DNA of 64,000 bases from Pandoraea bronchicola (GTDB lineage Bacteria > Pseudomonadota > Gammaproteobacteria > Burkholderiales > Burkholderiaceae). Positions 1 to 8,548 of the stretch are shown in pieces. The position numbers and the translations under genes are program-made. Numbering within the stretch: the first letter of the stretch is position 1; each line of letters opens with the position of its first letter. A model generated the notes under the pieces. The model was not told the origin of the DNA and searched no databases. It saw only the letters and a program-made list of their open reading frames with translations. The DNA is taken from assembly GCF_902459805.1 (NCBI RefSeq), contig NZ_CABPST010000009.1:62001-126000 (forward strand), in the 5' to 3' direction.

Positions 1-492
1 GATCACGGCAAACGTGCCGAGCAGAATCGAGAATTGCGGGAGCTTGGCCGCCGTCGGATCGATGAACTGCGGAAGGAACGCCGCAGCGAACAGAATGGCC
101 TTCGGGTTGCTTGCGGCCACCAGAAAGCCCGCTTTGAACAACTTGCCGAAGCTCGAGTCGGCTGCCAGTGCAGGCGCGCCGAGATTGGCTGCCGCTTCCT
201 TGGTGTCGACCGGCGAGCGCCAGCTCTTGTAGCCGAGATAAATCAGATAGGCCGCGCCGAGATAGCGCAGCGTGTCGAACAGCATCGGCCACGCCTTGAG
301 CACCGCGCCCAGGCCTGCCGCCGAAATCGACATCATCGCGATGAGTGCCGTCATGCAACCGGCCATCGTTCCCAGCGCCGGACGCAAACCATGACGCGCG
401 CCATGCGTCATGACGAGCAACATGTTCGGCCCCGGTGTCGCCGAGACGAAAAAAACGGTGACTACGTATAGCCACCACGTTTGCAGGCTCAT
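1..492 (-). CDS. LysE/RhtB family exporter, C-terminus cut by window edge
   Basis: Only the first 164 codons are inside the window; the gene runs off the left edge. The visible N-terminus begins MSLQTWWLYVVTVFFVSATPG and carries the SATPGPNMLLV signature of LysE/RhtB transporters, followed by hydrophobic helices around residues 40-75 and 110-150. Members export amino acids or related small metabolites across the inner membrane and normally have about 205-215 residues and five to six helices. The substrate cannot be read from sequence. A second complete member lies at 6722-7387 and a third, also cut, at the right edge, so this family recurs in the region. Confidence 0.85.
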   Translation of the reverse strand, partial: MSLQTWWLYVVTVFFVSATPGPNMLLVMTHGARHGLRPALGTMAGCMTALIAMMSISAAGLGAVLKAWPMLFDTLRYLGAAYLIYLGYKSWRSPVDTKEAAANLGAPALAADSSFGKLFKAGFLVAASNPKAILFAAAFLPQFIDPTAAKLPQFSILLGTFAVI

Positions 493-607
493 GATTGCCT
501 CGGAAAAATGCTTACGCGAATTCGATCAGGCATTGTAGCGTCGAACCGTGACGGTGGCATCGTTCGCGTGCACGTCTCATGCGAATCGGAAGGGAATCAA
601 AAAGACA

Positions 608-641
608 AACAGGCCCGATGACTTTCGCCATCGGGCCTGTT
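608..641 (-). terminator. Rho-independent terminator of cspA
   Basis: Two 13-base arms (608-620 and 629-641) pair perfectly around an 8-base loop. Read on the minus strand the hairpin is followed by GTCTTTTTGA. It lies 62 bases after the cspA stop codon. Confidence 0.85.
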
Positions 642-703
642 GATCGCGGGACGCCGCCTCGCCCTAAGGCTGGCGCGGCATCACGTGAAAGCGATGAAGC
701 CGC

Positions 704-907
704 TTAGATCGGCTTGATGTTCGCAGCTTGCTTGCCCTTCGGGCCAGTCTTCACTTCGAATGACACGCGTTGGTTCTCTTGCAGCGACTTGAAGCCGTCA
801 ACCTTCACTTCCGAGAAGTGAGCGAACAGGTCTTCACCGCCGGCGTCCGGGGTGATGAAGCCGAAGCCCTTTGCGTCGTTGAACCACTTAACAATACCGG
901 TTTCCAT
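704..907 (-). CDS. cspA: Cold shock protein, CspA family
   Basis: A 67-residue single cold-shock domain protein that binds single-stranded nucleic acid and acts as an RNA chaperone. The RNP1 motif KGFGFI (residues 13-18) and RNP2 motif LFAHF are intact, and the end [10 protein letters not shown] is typical of betaproteobacterial CspA. The open frame extends 19 codons further upstream, but METGIVKWF is the conserved start and is preceded by AGGAA at a fitting distance. It is transcribed alone, from the promoter at 1053-1081 through a leader of about 140 bases, and ends in its own terminator. The long leader suggests the post-transcriptional thermoregulation known for cspA mRNAs. It could equally be a constitutive paralogue. 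Confidence 0.96.
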   Translation of the reverse strand: METGIVKWFNDAKGFGFITPDAGGEDLFAHFSEVKVDGFKSLQENQRVSFEVKTGPKGKQAANIKPI

Positions 908-933
908 GTTTTTTCCTAATAAAACAATAGCCT

Positions 934-950
934 GGGGTCGGAATGACCCC
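934..950 (-). promoter_or_regulatory. Hairpin in the cspA leader
   Basis: GGGGTC (934-939) pairs with GACCCC (945-950) around a 5-base loop, 27 bases upstream of the cspA start codon. It could affect ribosome access in the cspA leader. No function is shown. Confidence 0.4.
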
Positions 951-1052
951 TCCAGCGCTGACAATCAAGGGAAAATGAAGGACTAGAAACCAGCGAGAAG
1001 CAGGAAAACTACGTCTGACAACAACTTCGCGGCTTGACAATCTGCAGTTGGT

Positions 1053-1081
1053 TTTATACGTGTAGCGCCGACGCTTGTCAA
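1053..1081 (-). promoter_or_regulatory. Sigma-70 promoter of cspA
   Basis: On the minus strand TTGACA (1081-1076) and TATAAA (1058-1053) are separated by exactly 17 bases, a near-consensus sigma-70 promoter. The predicted start near 1046 gives a leader of about 140 bases before cspA. The rest of 908-1341 holds no convincing gene. It must also contain the promoter of the plus-strand lipoprotein gene, which I could not locate. Confidence 0.8.
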
Positions 1082-1341
1082 CAGGGGAAATACTGCAAAT
1101 TGCGTAACAATTTCCGCAAATAGCGGGGAATTTGGGCACTCTTCGGGTGTCCGAGCCGGTGCCGCTGCCCGTACAATGGGCGTTTTGTCCCGTGTCCATG
1201 CTGTTGTCGCGCGTCTTGTCCGCGTTTTGCGCTGTTCGAAACCACTTTCCTGTGGTTTTCCCCTATTCGGCGCGCATTGCCTGACGCATTGCCTAAACGG
1301 CACTTCGAGCGACTGCCATTGGGCCTCTCACCTGCCTACGG

Positions 1342-2151
1342 ATGGAGCCTACCCGTCTCATGTGCCCCTCGTGGCCGCAATCTGAAGTACGAAAGTCAAG
1401 CCGACCGCATTGGCTCGCCCGTTGTCGCACGCATGTGCTGAGTGTGGCCGTTTGTGCGACGCTCGCGGCCTGCGCCGGGTCGCCGACCTACGGTCCGGTG
1501 CCTGCCGGAAGCTACCGCGTGCAGTCGGGCGACACGCTTTACGGCATTGCCCGCAGCAATAATGCCAGCACGGCCGATCTGGTGCGCTGGAACGGGCTGA
1601 CCGACCCCGACAAGATCGAAGTCGGTCAGGTGCTGCGCGTCGTGCCGCCTGCCGGTTCGTCCAGCCCGCCAGCGGCAGCCGCCTCGACAGGGGGCAGCGC
1701 GCCGTCTGGCACCGCCCGGCCGCGACCGCAAGCCAAGTCGGCGCCGAAGCCCGCTCCCGCCGCGCCACGCACGGCGACGAACAAGATTCCAATGGTCTGG
1801 CCGGCCGACGGCCCGGTACTGGCGAATTACAACGGCAGCAGCAACAAGGGGGTCGACATCGGCGGCAAGCCGGGCGATCCAATCTACGCAGCGGCCGCAG
1901 GCAAGGTTGTCTACGCCGGAAGCGGCCTACGAGGTTACGGCAACCTCGTGATGGTGCAGCACGACAACGGCTATCTCACCGCCTACGCCCACAACCGGGC
2001 CCTGCTTGTGAAGGAAGGCGCATCGGTCAGCAAGGGCCAGAAGATTGCCGAGATGGGCGACACCGACTCGCACGGCACCGTGAAGCTGCACTTCGAAGTG
2101 CGTCAAAAGGGCACGCCGTTCAATCCGCGCGACTTCCTGCCGTCACGCTGA
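1342..2151 (+). CDS. NlpD-like lipoprotein with LysM and LytM (M23) domains
   Basis: A 269-residue outer-membrane lipoprotein candidate. A hydrophobic stretch ends in the lipobox LAAC with the lipidated cysteine at residue 44. A LysM peptidoglycan-binding domain follows (about 57-100, YRVQSGDTLYGIA), then a Pro/Ala-rich linker and an M23 fold (about 150-265). The first zinc-ligand position reads NKGVDI instead of HxxxD, as in E. coli NlpD. That indicates a catalytically dead LytM domain that activates a cell-wall amidase during division. The first ATG leaves a long n-region and lacks a clear ribosome binding site; ATG at 1360 is an alternative. Genuine nlpD usually sits next to rpoS and pcm, and here it does not, so this may be a paralogue. 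Confidence 0.85.
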   Translation: MEPTRLMCPSWPQSEVRKSSRPHWLARCRTHVLSVAVCATLAACAGSPTYGPVPAGSYRVQSGDTLYGIARSNNASTADLVRWNGLTDPDKIEVGQVLRVVPPAGSSSPPAAAASTGGSAPSGTARPRPQAKSAPKPAPAAPRTATNKIPMVWPADGPVLANYNGSSNKGVDIGGKPGDPIYAAAAGKVVYAGSGLRGYGNLVMVQHDNGYLTAYAHNRALLVKEGASVSKGQKIAEMGDTDSHGTVKLHFEVRQKGTPFNPRDFLPSR

Positions 2152-2181
2152 TCCGGTTCGCCTGGGCGAAGGCCTCGAAAT

Positions 2182-2214
2182 AAAAACGGCAAGGCGTAAT
2201 GCCTTGCCGTTTTT
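2182..2214. terminator. Bidirectional terminator between the lipoprotein gene and opgH
   Basis: A 14-bp perfect stem (2182-2195 and 2201-2214) with a 5-base loop, flanked by A5 and T5. It can serve both convergent genes. Confidence 0.88.
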
Positions 2215-2244
2215 CATTCCGTCATCCCTGATGGGATGGGCACA

Positions 2245-4884
2245 TCAGGCCGATGCGAGAAAGCCTTGCGAGAGCCCGTTGGCGCGTGCGTCGCGCCAAT
2301 CGCGATGCGCACGCGGGTCCGTCCACACGAGCAGATGCAGTGCCGCGAGCGCTCGCGGATCGTTGAGCAACTCCCATTTCTGCGTGGTCGTGAGCTTGGC
2401 CGGTCCCTTGAGCAGCGCTGTCTCGACACGGCCGGCGCGCACGGCGTCGCGCTTCGCATCGTCGCGGGTCGGCACCACGCTTGCGGCGACGAGGGCATTG
2501 GCCATCGGATCGATCACGGCATCGACAAAGTCGACGCGCTTGGCGGCTTCCTCGGTGTACTTCTCCGTCATGCGGAGTTCCTTCGGCGGCCACGACTCTT
2601 CCGGAATCAGGAACAGGCGGGCGCGCTTGAAACCGCGTCCGAGTGACACACGGCTGGAGAACACCGAGACAGGAATCGAAATCATCATCGACCCGACGAT
2701 CGGCATCAGCCACCAGATGAAGTCCGGGTTGAGCCAGTAGACGACGGCGCCCCATCCCAGCCCGATCAGCGTTTGCAGACCGTGGCGGCGAATCGCTTCG
2801 CCCCAGTGCGTCTCGGCGTCTTCACGCGGCGGCGACTTCCATTGAATCGCAATGCCCGTCAACGCAGCGAGCACGAACTGCGTGTGGAACAGCATGCGTA
2901 CGGGCGCGAGGACGGCGGAGAACACCATCTCGATGAACATGCTCACCGTCACCGCAAACGCACCGCCGAAACGCTTTGCGCCCTTCACCCAGATCAGCAG
3001 CACGGCCAGAATTTTGGGCAGGAAAAGCAGCGTTGCCGTTGCCGAGAACAGGGCCAGCGCCCGCTCGGGATGCCACTCGGGCCAGACCGGGAAAAGCTGA
3101 CGCGGCGTGGTGAAGTACTCGGGCACGACCAGCGTGTGTTTGGCGAGCAGGCACGTCGAGAGGATCAGGAAGATGAACCACAAGGGCGCGGAAACATAGG
3201 CCATGGCCCCCGTCACAAACACCGCGCGGTGCACCGGATGCATACCCTCGGCCAGGAACAGGCGGAAGTTCATCAGGTTGCCCTGACACCAGCGCCGGTC
3301 GCGCTTGAGTTCGTCGAGCAGGTTCGGCGGCATTTCTTCGTAGCTGCCGGGCAGGTCGTACGCAATCCATACGCCCCACCCTGCGCGCCGCATGAGCGCC
3401 GCTTCGACGAAGTCGTGCGAGAGAATTGCGCCGGACATCGCCCCTTTGCCCGGCAGCGGCGCGAGTGCGCAATGCTCCATGAAGGGCTTCAGGCGAATAA
3501 TCGCGTTGTGGCCCCAGTAATGCGCTTCGCCCAACTGCCAGTAGTGCAGGCCGGCGGTGAACAGCGGGCCGTACACGCGCCCGGCGAACTGTTGCAGACG
3601 GGCATAGAACGTTTCGCGTCCGGCCGCGAGCGGCGCGGTCTGAATCAAACCGGCGCTCGGATGCGCTTCCATCATGCGCACGAGTTTGGTCAGGCACTCG
3701 CCGCTCATCACGCTATCGGCGTCGAGCACGATCATGTAGCGGTAATCGCTGCCCCATCGGCGGCAGAAGTCGTCGAGGTTACCGCTCTTGCGCTTCACGC
3801 GACGCTGGCGGCGACGATAGAAGATGCGGCCAAAACCGTCGACCTCGCGGCACAGTGCCTGCCATGCGTCGACTTCGGCCGTGCAGTTATCGGCCTCATT
3901 CGAATCGGACAGGATGAAGAAGTCGAAGCGTTCGAGCGAGTCGGTCTTCGCGAGCGACTCGTACGTCGCGCGCAAACCGGCGAACACTCGACCGACATCT
4001 TCGTTACAGATCGGCATGACAATCGCAGTGCGCGCGTCGGGCGCAATTGGCGCATCGCCCGCGGCCATCTTCGAGATCATATGGCGCTCGCCCCCGAACA
4101 GCAGAACGAAGAAGCCGAAGATCGCCGTCCAGAATCCGGCGGAGACCCAGCCGAAGAGCAGCACGAACAACACGAGCACCGCGAACTCAAGCGGATCGGC
4201 CCCGTGATACGGCAGCACGGATGCCATGAAATGCGTGGCCAGCGCCGTCTGGGCGACCATCAGCGTGAGCAACATCCAGCGACGGCGGCGGCCTGCCTGC
4301 GACCACTTGCCCTTGGGATCGGGCGCGTCGCGCACGAGCGGATCGGGGTCTTGGCGGCCGATCAGTTTGCGCCACAAGCGCACGAGCGGATTGAGCGACC
4401 AGGCACGCGGGATGAGCGACGTGCGACGCACTGGCGGCGCAAGACGCAAGGTCTGCACACCACGCACCTCTTTCAACCCGGCGGCGGCCGCCAGCGATCC
4501 GCCCTCCGTGATGTCGAGGCGCACCGGTTGCGAGGCGAGCACCGCATCGCTGCCGGATTCGATCTCGGCGATATCGTGCGGATGCCACACGGTCGCAGTC
4601 GCAGCGGACGTGACGACGCCGGCGTCGTTCTGCGCCGTCGCCTCACCGGTGTGAGCCGGCGTATCGCCCATGGGCGGCAACGCCTCACCCGCGCCGTTCG
4701 TGACACGCGCAGCGAGCAGGCGCTGCAAACGGGTGAGAACGTCGAGCGAATCGCCACCGTCACGCTGCGCTTGCGCAAGCAGGGCACGACGTTTCTCGGC
4801 GGGCAGGGGCAGCCGGTCGACGTAAAGCTCGTCGACCGGAATGTCGGAGCGGTCGCTCACTCGGGGGGTAACAGGTAGCTCCAC
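2245..4884 (-). CDS. opgH: Glucans biosynthesis glucosyltransferase H
   Basis: Inner-membrane family 2 glucosyltransferase of 879 residues that builds the beta-1,2-linked backbone of osmoregulated periplasmic glucans from UDP-glucose. Membrane helices lie near residues 203-262, and several more follow residue 555. The cytosolic catalytic domain between them has DAD at 388-390 ([10 protein letters not shown]), SHDF near 490 as general-base region and RDRRWCQGN near 528-537, the Q/RxxRW motif. Length is close to the family norm of about 850. The frame opens at GTG 4884, overlapping opgG by 28 bases. A second GTG at 4860 would give a 4-bp GTGA overlap with the opgG stop and is an attractive alternative start. 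Transcribed with opgG. Confidence 0.95.
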   Translation of the reverse strand: MELPVTPRVSDRSDIPVDELYVDRLPLPAEKRRALLAQAQRDGGDSLDVLTRLQRLLAARVTNGAGEALPPMGDTPAHTGEATAQNDAGVVTSAATATVWHPHDIAEIESGSDAVLASQPVRLDITEGGSLAAAAGLKEVRGVQTLRLAPPVRRTSLIPRAWSLNPLVRLWRKLIGRQDPDPLVRDAPDPKGKWSQAGRRRRWMLLTLMVAQTALATHFMASVLPYHGADPLEFAVLVLFVLLFGWVSAGFWTAIFGFFVLLFGGERHMISKMAAGDAPIAPDARTAIVMPICNEDVGRVFAGLRATYESLAKTDSLERFDFFILSDSNEADNCTAEVDAWQALCREVDGFGRIFYRRRQRRVKRKSGNLDDFCRRWGSDYRYMIVLDADSVMSGECLTKLVRMMEAHPSAGLIQTAPLAAGRETFYARLQQFAGRVYGPLFTAGLHYWQLGEAHYWGHNAIIRLKPFMEHCALAPLPGKGAMSGAILSHDFVEAALMRRAGWGVWIAYDLPGSYEEMPPNLLDELKRDRRWCQGNLMNFRLFLAEGMHPVHRAVFVTGAMAYVSAPLWFIFLILSTCLLAKHTLVVPEYFTTPRQLFPVWPEWHPERALALFSATATLLFLPKILAVLLIWVKGAKRFGGAFAVTVSMFIEMVFSAVLAPVRMLFHTQFVLAALTGIAIQWKSPPREDAETHWGEAIRRHGLQTLIGLGWGAVVYWLNPDFIWWLMPIVGSMMISIPVSVFSSRVSLGRGFKRARLFLIPEESWPPKELRMTEKYTEEAAKRVDFVDAVIDPMANALVAASVVPTRDDAKRDAVRAGRVETALLKGPAKLTTTQKWELLNDPRALAALHLLVWTDPRAHRDWRDARANGLSQGFLASA

Positions 4885-6380
4885 GTTTCGGATAGGGTAT
4901 TACTGCCGTTGCGCAGGTAAGCGCGCATTTCGACGGGTTTCTCGGAATCGAGGCGGCGCATGCGTAGCATGACGCGATAGCCTCCCGTGACGTCATTGCG
5001 CTGCGTCTGCACTTCAAGGATCTTGCCGTTGCCGTCGATGGACACGTTGCCTTCGACCTTGGCGTCATCCGGCAGCTTCTTTAATGCCGGGCCCTCGAAA
5101 TCGAGCGCAAACAGCAGACTGTCGTCTGGTTTTCCCCGGTAGCCGTGCCCACGCCGGCTTTGCGACACCCACGCCATCGGCGGGCGCTTGTCGTTATCTT
5201 TCTGCCAAGAGAGCCGGTATTCGAGTGGATACGGTTGTTTGGGTTTGGGCGGCGCATCCGGCACCCAATACGCGACGATATTATCGTTGGTCTCGTCGGG
5301 CGTCGGGATTTGCACCAGCTCCACGCGGCCCTGCCCCCACTTGCCCTTGGGCTCGACCCAGGCGCTCGGGCGCGATTCGTAGTGATCTTCCAGATCCTGA
5401 TAGTTGGTGAAGTCCCGGTCACGCTGCACAAGCCCGAATCCGGCCGGATTCGACAACGCGAAGGACGACACGAGCAAACGTTTCGGATTGACCAGCGGGC
5501 GCCAGATCCATTCGCCCGTACCCGACTGGATCGAGAGGCCGTCGGAGTCATGCACTTCCGGACGATAGTCAGCCACCGCTGCGGGCTGGTTTTCGCCAAA
5601 GAAGAACATGCTCGTAAGCGGCGCAATGCCCAGCTTGGTGACGTTCTCGCGCAGGAACAGTTCGGCCTTCACATCGACCGTCGTGTCCACGCCGGGACGC
5701 AAGGTGAAGCGATACGCGCCCGTCGCGCGCGGCGAATCGAGCAACGCGTAAATCGTCAACTCTTTGGCGCCGGGGGCAGGACGCTGAATCCAGAATTCGG
5801 TGAAGCGCGGAAACTCTTCACCGGAATTGAGCGCGGTGTCGAGCGCCAGCCCGCGTGCGGACAAGCCATATGTCTGGTTCTTGCCCAGCGCGCGGAAGTA
5901 GCTCGCGCCGAGGAAGACCATCACTTCGTCTTTGTACTTCGGCGTGTTGACCGGGAAGTGGACGCGGAAACCGGCGAAGCCCAGACCGCGCAATTGCTTC
6001 TGGTCGACTTTAAGCGCCCCGAAATCGAACATATCGGGGCTGTAGCGCAATTCACGCACGGTGTTACCCGTCAACTCGTTAATCTTGACCGGACGGTCGT
6101 AGTACGAGCCTTCGTGGAAGAACATCAGTTCGAACGGCAGCTTCTGCGCACGCCACAGCGCCTTCTCAGGCTTGAAGCGAATGTTGCGATAGCGGTCGTA
6201 GGTGAGGTTCTGCAGCGTTTTGGGCAGATTCGGATCTTTCGGCTTGTAGCGGCTGTTCGCGAGCGTGCGCGCCTCTTTGGCGACATCATCGAACGAGAAG
6301 GCATGCGCCGCACCGCCGGCCAGCGCGCAGACACTTAGCACACTGGCGAGCACCAGGCGCACGGCTCGGTGGGAAATCAT
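4857..6380 (-). CDS. opgG: Periplasmic glucans biosynthesis protein G
   Basis: Periplasmic protein of 507 residues needed for branching or release of osmoregulated periplasmic glucans, and the partner of OpgH. A signal peptide starting [20 protein letters not shown] and ending AAHA precedes the conserved [18 protein letters not shown] block. The all-beta OpgG fold fills the rest ([49 protein letters not shown]). The open frame reaches back to 6491. The chosen start gives a normal-length signal peptide, while 6491 would add 37 residues of basic, proline-rich sequence. The order opgG-opgH with overlap matches the enterobacterial operon. Confidence 0.94.
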   Translation of the reverse strand: MISHRAVRLVLASVLSVCALAGGAAHAFSFDDVAKEARTLANSRYKPKDPNLPKTLQNLTYDRYRNIRFKPEKALWRAQKLPFELMFFHEGSYYDRPVKINELTGNTVRELRYSPDMFDFGALKVDQKQLRGLGFAGFRVHFPVNTPKYKDEVMVFLGASYFRALGKNQTYGLSARGLALDTALNSGEEFPRFTEFWIQRPAPGAKELTIYALLDSPRATGAYRFTLRPGVDTTVDVKAELFLRENVTKLGIAPLTSMFFFGENQPAAVADYRPEVHDSDGLSIQSGTGEWIWRPLVNPKRLLVSSFALSNPAGFGLVQRDRDFTNYQDLEDHYESRPSAWVEPKGKWGQGRVELVQIPTPDETNDNIVAYWVPDAPPKPKQPYPLEYRLSWQKDNDKRPPMAWVSQSRRGHGYRGKPDDSLLFALDFEGPALKKLPDDAKVEGNVSIDGNGKILEVQTQRNDVTGGYRVMLRMRRLDSEKPVEMRAYLRNGSNTLSETWSYLLPPE

Positions 6381-6577
6381 GCGGGGAACCGCGTTGGGCA
6401 GGAATTCCATCGGCAGTGGGGGATAGCGTGAAACGCGCGTGCCGACCGTAGCCAGCGTGCGCCGAACGCGCAATTTTACCCGTTCATTCACCGATTGACT
6501 AAAGATGCATCGGCAAAACCTTCGAAGCGGGCGCTCACATTACCCCAATCGTCCGCCGGGACGCCGCTCCCCGCGAC

Positions 6578-6606
6578 ATCATAAATTTGTGACGATTTGT
6601 GACCAA
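6578..6606 (-). promoter_or_regulatory. Candidate opgG promoter with tandem repeats in the spacer
   Basis: On the minus strand TTGGTC (6606-6601), a 17-base spacer and TATGAT (6583-6578) form a plausible sigma-70 promoter, with a start near 6571. ATTTGTGAC occurs twice (6585-6593 and 6595-6603, plus-strand reading), offset by 10 bases and covering the spacer. One-turn direct repeats are typical of OmpR/PhoB-family sites. The rest of 6381-6721 shows no gene. Confidence 0.5.
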
Positions 6607-6721
6607 TGGGCAAAACGGTAAGGTTTCACACGCTTTCCAATCCGATTCGGGTCATGTGAACGCCTTTTTTGCGCCATTTCCATGCCACTTGAAGCGCATT
6701 TTCATCCGGTCCCGGCCACAC

Positions 6722-7387
6722 TCACCGATTCGCGACAGCCAACAACCCGCCAAGCGCCATGAGCGCTCCGCCAATGCTGCGTCGGACAATGTCCTGACGC
6801 CGCACCATCGCCGCACGCATCCAACCCGCCGAGAATCCCAGCGCGACGAGGCTGAACCACGCCCAATGCGCGAACGACATGAATGCCCCATAGGCCAGCC
6901 CGAGCGCCCATCCCGTCCCCGGATGGACGACCTGCGTGAACGTGCTCACCACGAACAACGTCGTCTTCGGATTCAAGGCGTTCGTGAAGAAGCCCGTGCG
7001 GAAGGCGCTCGCGGCGTCTTGCCACGAGGTGCTTCCCGAAACGCCTGCTTCGACACAACGCGCCGAAGCACCCGCCGCCCCCTCACCCTCCATGACGTCC
7101 GCCACCGGCGAACGATCTCGCAACGTTCGCCAACCGATGTAAATCAAATACGCGGCGCCAATCCACTTGATCACCGTAAAGAGCCGCGGGATCTCCGCGA
7201 TCAACATGCCTACGCCTACCAGAGTGTAGAAGACATGGACCTGCACACCCGCCGCAATGCCCACCGCCGCCCACATCCCCGCCCGCCGGCCATGCCGCCA
7301 ACTCGCCCGCGTCACCATCGCGAAATCGGCCCCCGGGCTGATGACCGCCAACACCGTTATTGTCATTACTGCCAGCAGCTCTTGCAT
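6722..7387 (-). CDS. LysE/RhtB family exporter
   Basis: Complete 221-residue inner-membrane exporter. It opens MQELLAVMTITVLAVISPGAD, with the SPGADFAMV signature after the first helix. Helices lie near 5-25, 40-62, 68-88, 140-165 and 170-220, with the conserved GAAYLIYIGWRTLR segment near residues 66-80. The start has a good GTGAGG ribosome binding site. It is divergent from the LysR regulator at 7606, the usual pairing in which a LysR protein senses an amino acid and controls its exporter. Substrate unknown. Confidence 0.9.
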   Translation of the reverse strand: MQELLAVMTITVLAVISPGADFAMVTRASWRHGRRAGMWAAVGIAAGVQVHVFYTLVGVGMLIAEIPRLFTVIKWIGAAYLIYIGWRTLRDRSPVADVMEGEGAAGASARCVEAGVSGSTSWQDAASAFRTGFFTNALNPKTTLFVVSTFTQVVHPGTGWALGLAYGAFMSFAHWAWFSLVALGFSAGWMRAAMVRRQDIVRRSIGGALMALGGLLAVANR

Positions 7388-7413
7388 GATAAAACCTCAC
7401 CGAATAAACCCCC

Positions 7414-7484
7414 GACGGCCCGGAGCCCCGTTCCGCCGCTCAGACATAAACCCAACTCGCTGCAGAACGGGGCCCCGGGCCGTC
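7414..7484. repeat. 20-bp inverted repeat between lysE-type gene and LysR gene
   Basis: Arms 7414-7433 and 7465-7484 are complementary at 19 of 20 positions (the single mismatch can wobble in one RNA strand), separated by 31 bases. The repeat lies in the divergent promoter region. It has no T-tract, so it is not a classic terminator. Confidence 0.85.
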
Positions 7485-7605
7485 TCCCACAATTATTCCG
7501 GCCTCATGTTGCTTATGATGTCCGGAATTTGGGGTTATTCTGGCGGGATCTTCACGCCAGGAAAAACGATCTTTGTGCAGGGTTATTCGTGATAATTTCT
7601 CACCT

Positions 7606-8538
7606 ATGAATCGATCGCTGCCGCTGAATGCCCTTCAAGTCTTCAACGTCGCCGCCAGCGAACTTAGCTTCGCGCGCGCCGCCGACCGCCTGTTTGTGAC
7701 CCACGGCGCCGTCAGCCGCCAAATCCGTACGCTCGAAGATGCCCTCGGTCTGCCTCTCTTCGAACGCCGCAATCGCGCCGTCTTCCTCACCCCCGCCGGT
7801 GAGCGCCTGCACACCACCACCCGGCAAATGTTCGAACAGCTCGCCTCGACCGTCGCCAGCCTCCGAACCACATCACCCGCTCGCGCGCTCGTCGTCTCCT
7901 GCGAGCCCACCCTCGCCATGCGCTGGTTCATTCCCCGCCTCGGCGCGTTCGCCCAGATGCACCCGGACATCGCACTGCATCTCCACTCCGCCGGAGGCCC
8001 CCTCGATCTGGCAAGCGCTGGCGTAGACATCGCCATCCGGCGTAATGATTTCTTCTGGGGACATACGCTGGTCGCCGAGCCTCTCGCCGATGAATGGATT
8101 GGCCCCGTCGGATTGCCCGCCTCGTTCGATACGCCCCACCTCAAGCAACTCCACACTCGCTCACGCCCTCACGCATGGCAGGACTGGCATCGAGCGACCT
8201 CCCCCCGGCAGACGGCCGTCGACGAAGCCCCACACCTCAATGCGAGCCGCACAACGGCAACACCGCCGTTCGAACACTTCTATCTGAGTTTGCAGGCAGC
8301 AGGGGCCGGGCTAGGAACCGCCATCGGCTCTGTGTACATGGTGAGCGACGAACTCAACGCCGGACGCCTCGTCGCCCCCTACGGCTTCGTGCGCGATGGC
8401 TCAGCCTACGTCGCACTTGCCCGGGAACCGTTTGCCGAAGACCCCGCGCGCGAGACGCTCCTGCACTGGCTACGCGCCACCCTCGCCGAATCGGCGTCGC
8501 AATGGATCTCCGGCGTGGCACCAGCGCACACACGCTGA
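7606..8538 (+). CDS. LysR-family regulator, GcvA-like
   Basis: A 310-residue transcription factor. The winged helix-turn-helix occupies residues 1-65 (LPLNALQVFNVAASELSFARAA, then VTHGAVSRQIRTLED), the arrangement seen in GcvA/AmpR-type regulators. The effector-binding domain follows from about residue 90. The frame opens 11 codons earlier at 7573, but MNRSLPLNALQ matches the family start. It is divergent from the LysE exporter and likely regulates it. It converges with the MATE gene, leaving only 10 bases between the two stops. Confidence 0.88.
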   Translation: MNRSLPLNALQVFNVAASELSFARAADRLFVTHGAVSRQIRTLEDALGLPLFERRNRAVFLTPAGERLHTTTRQMFEQLASTVASLRTTSPARALVVSCEPTLAMRWFIPRLGAFAQMHPDIALHLHSAGGPLDLASAGVDIAIRRNDFFWGHTLVAEPLADEWIGPVGLPASFDTPHLKQLHTRSRPHAWQDWHRATSPRQTAVDEAPHLNASRTTATPPFEHFYLSLQAAGAGLGTAIGSVYMVSDELNAGRLVAPYGFVRDGSAYVALAREPFAEDPARETLLHWLRATLAESASQWISGVAPAHTR

Positions 8539-8548
8539 TGCTGGCCGC

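Noticed and set aside
1034-1058. Plus-strand promoter TTGACA with TATACG for the NlpD-like gene
   Set aside because: Spacing is only 15 bases and it overlaps the strong cspA promoter; kept as unproven.
2773-4878. 701-residue open frame opposite opgH
   Set aside because: Antisense shadow of opgH in GC-rich DNA; composition is Arg/Glu/His-rich with no family features.
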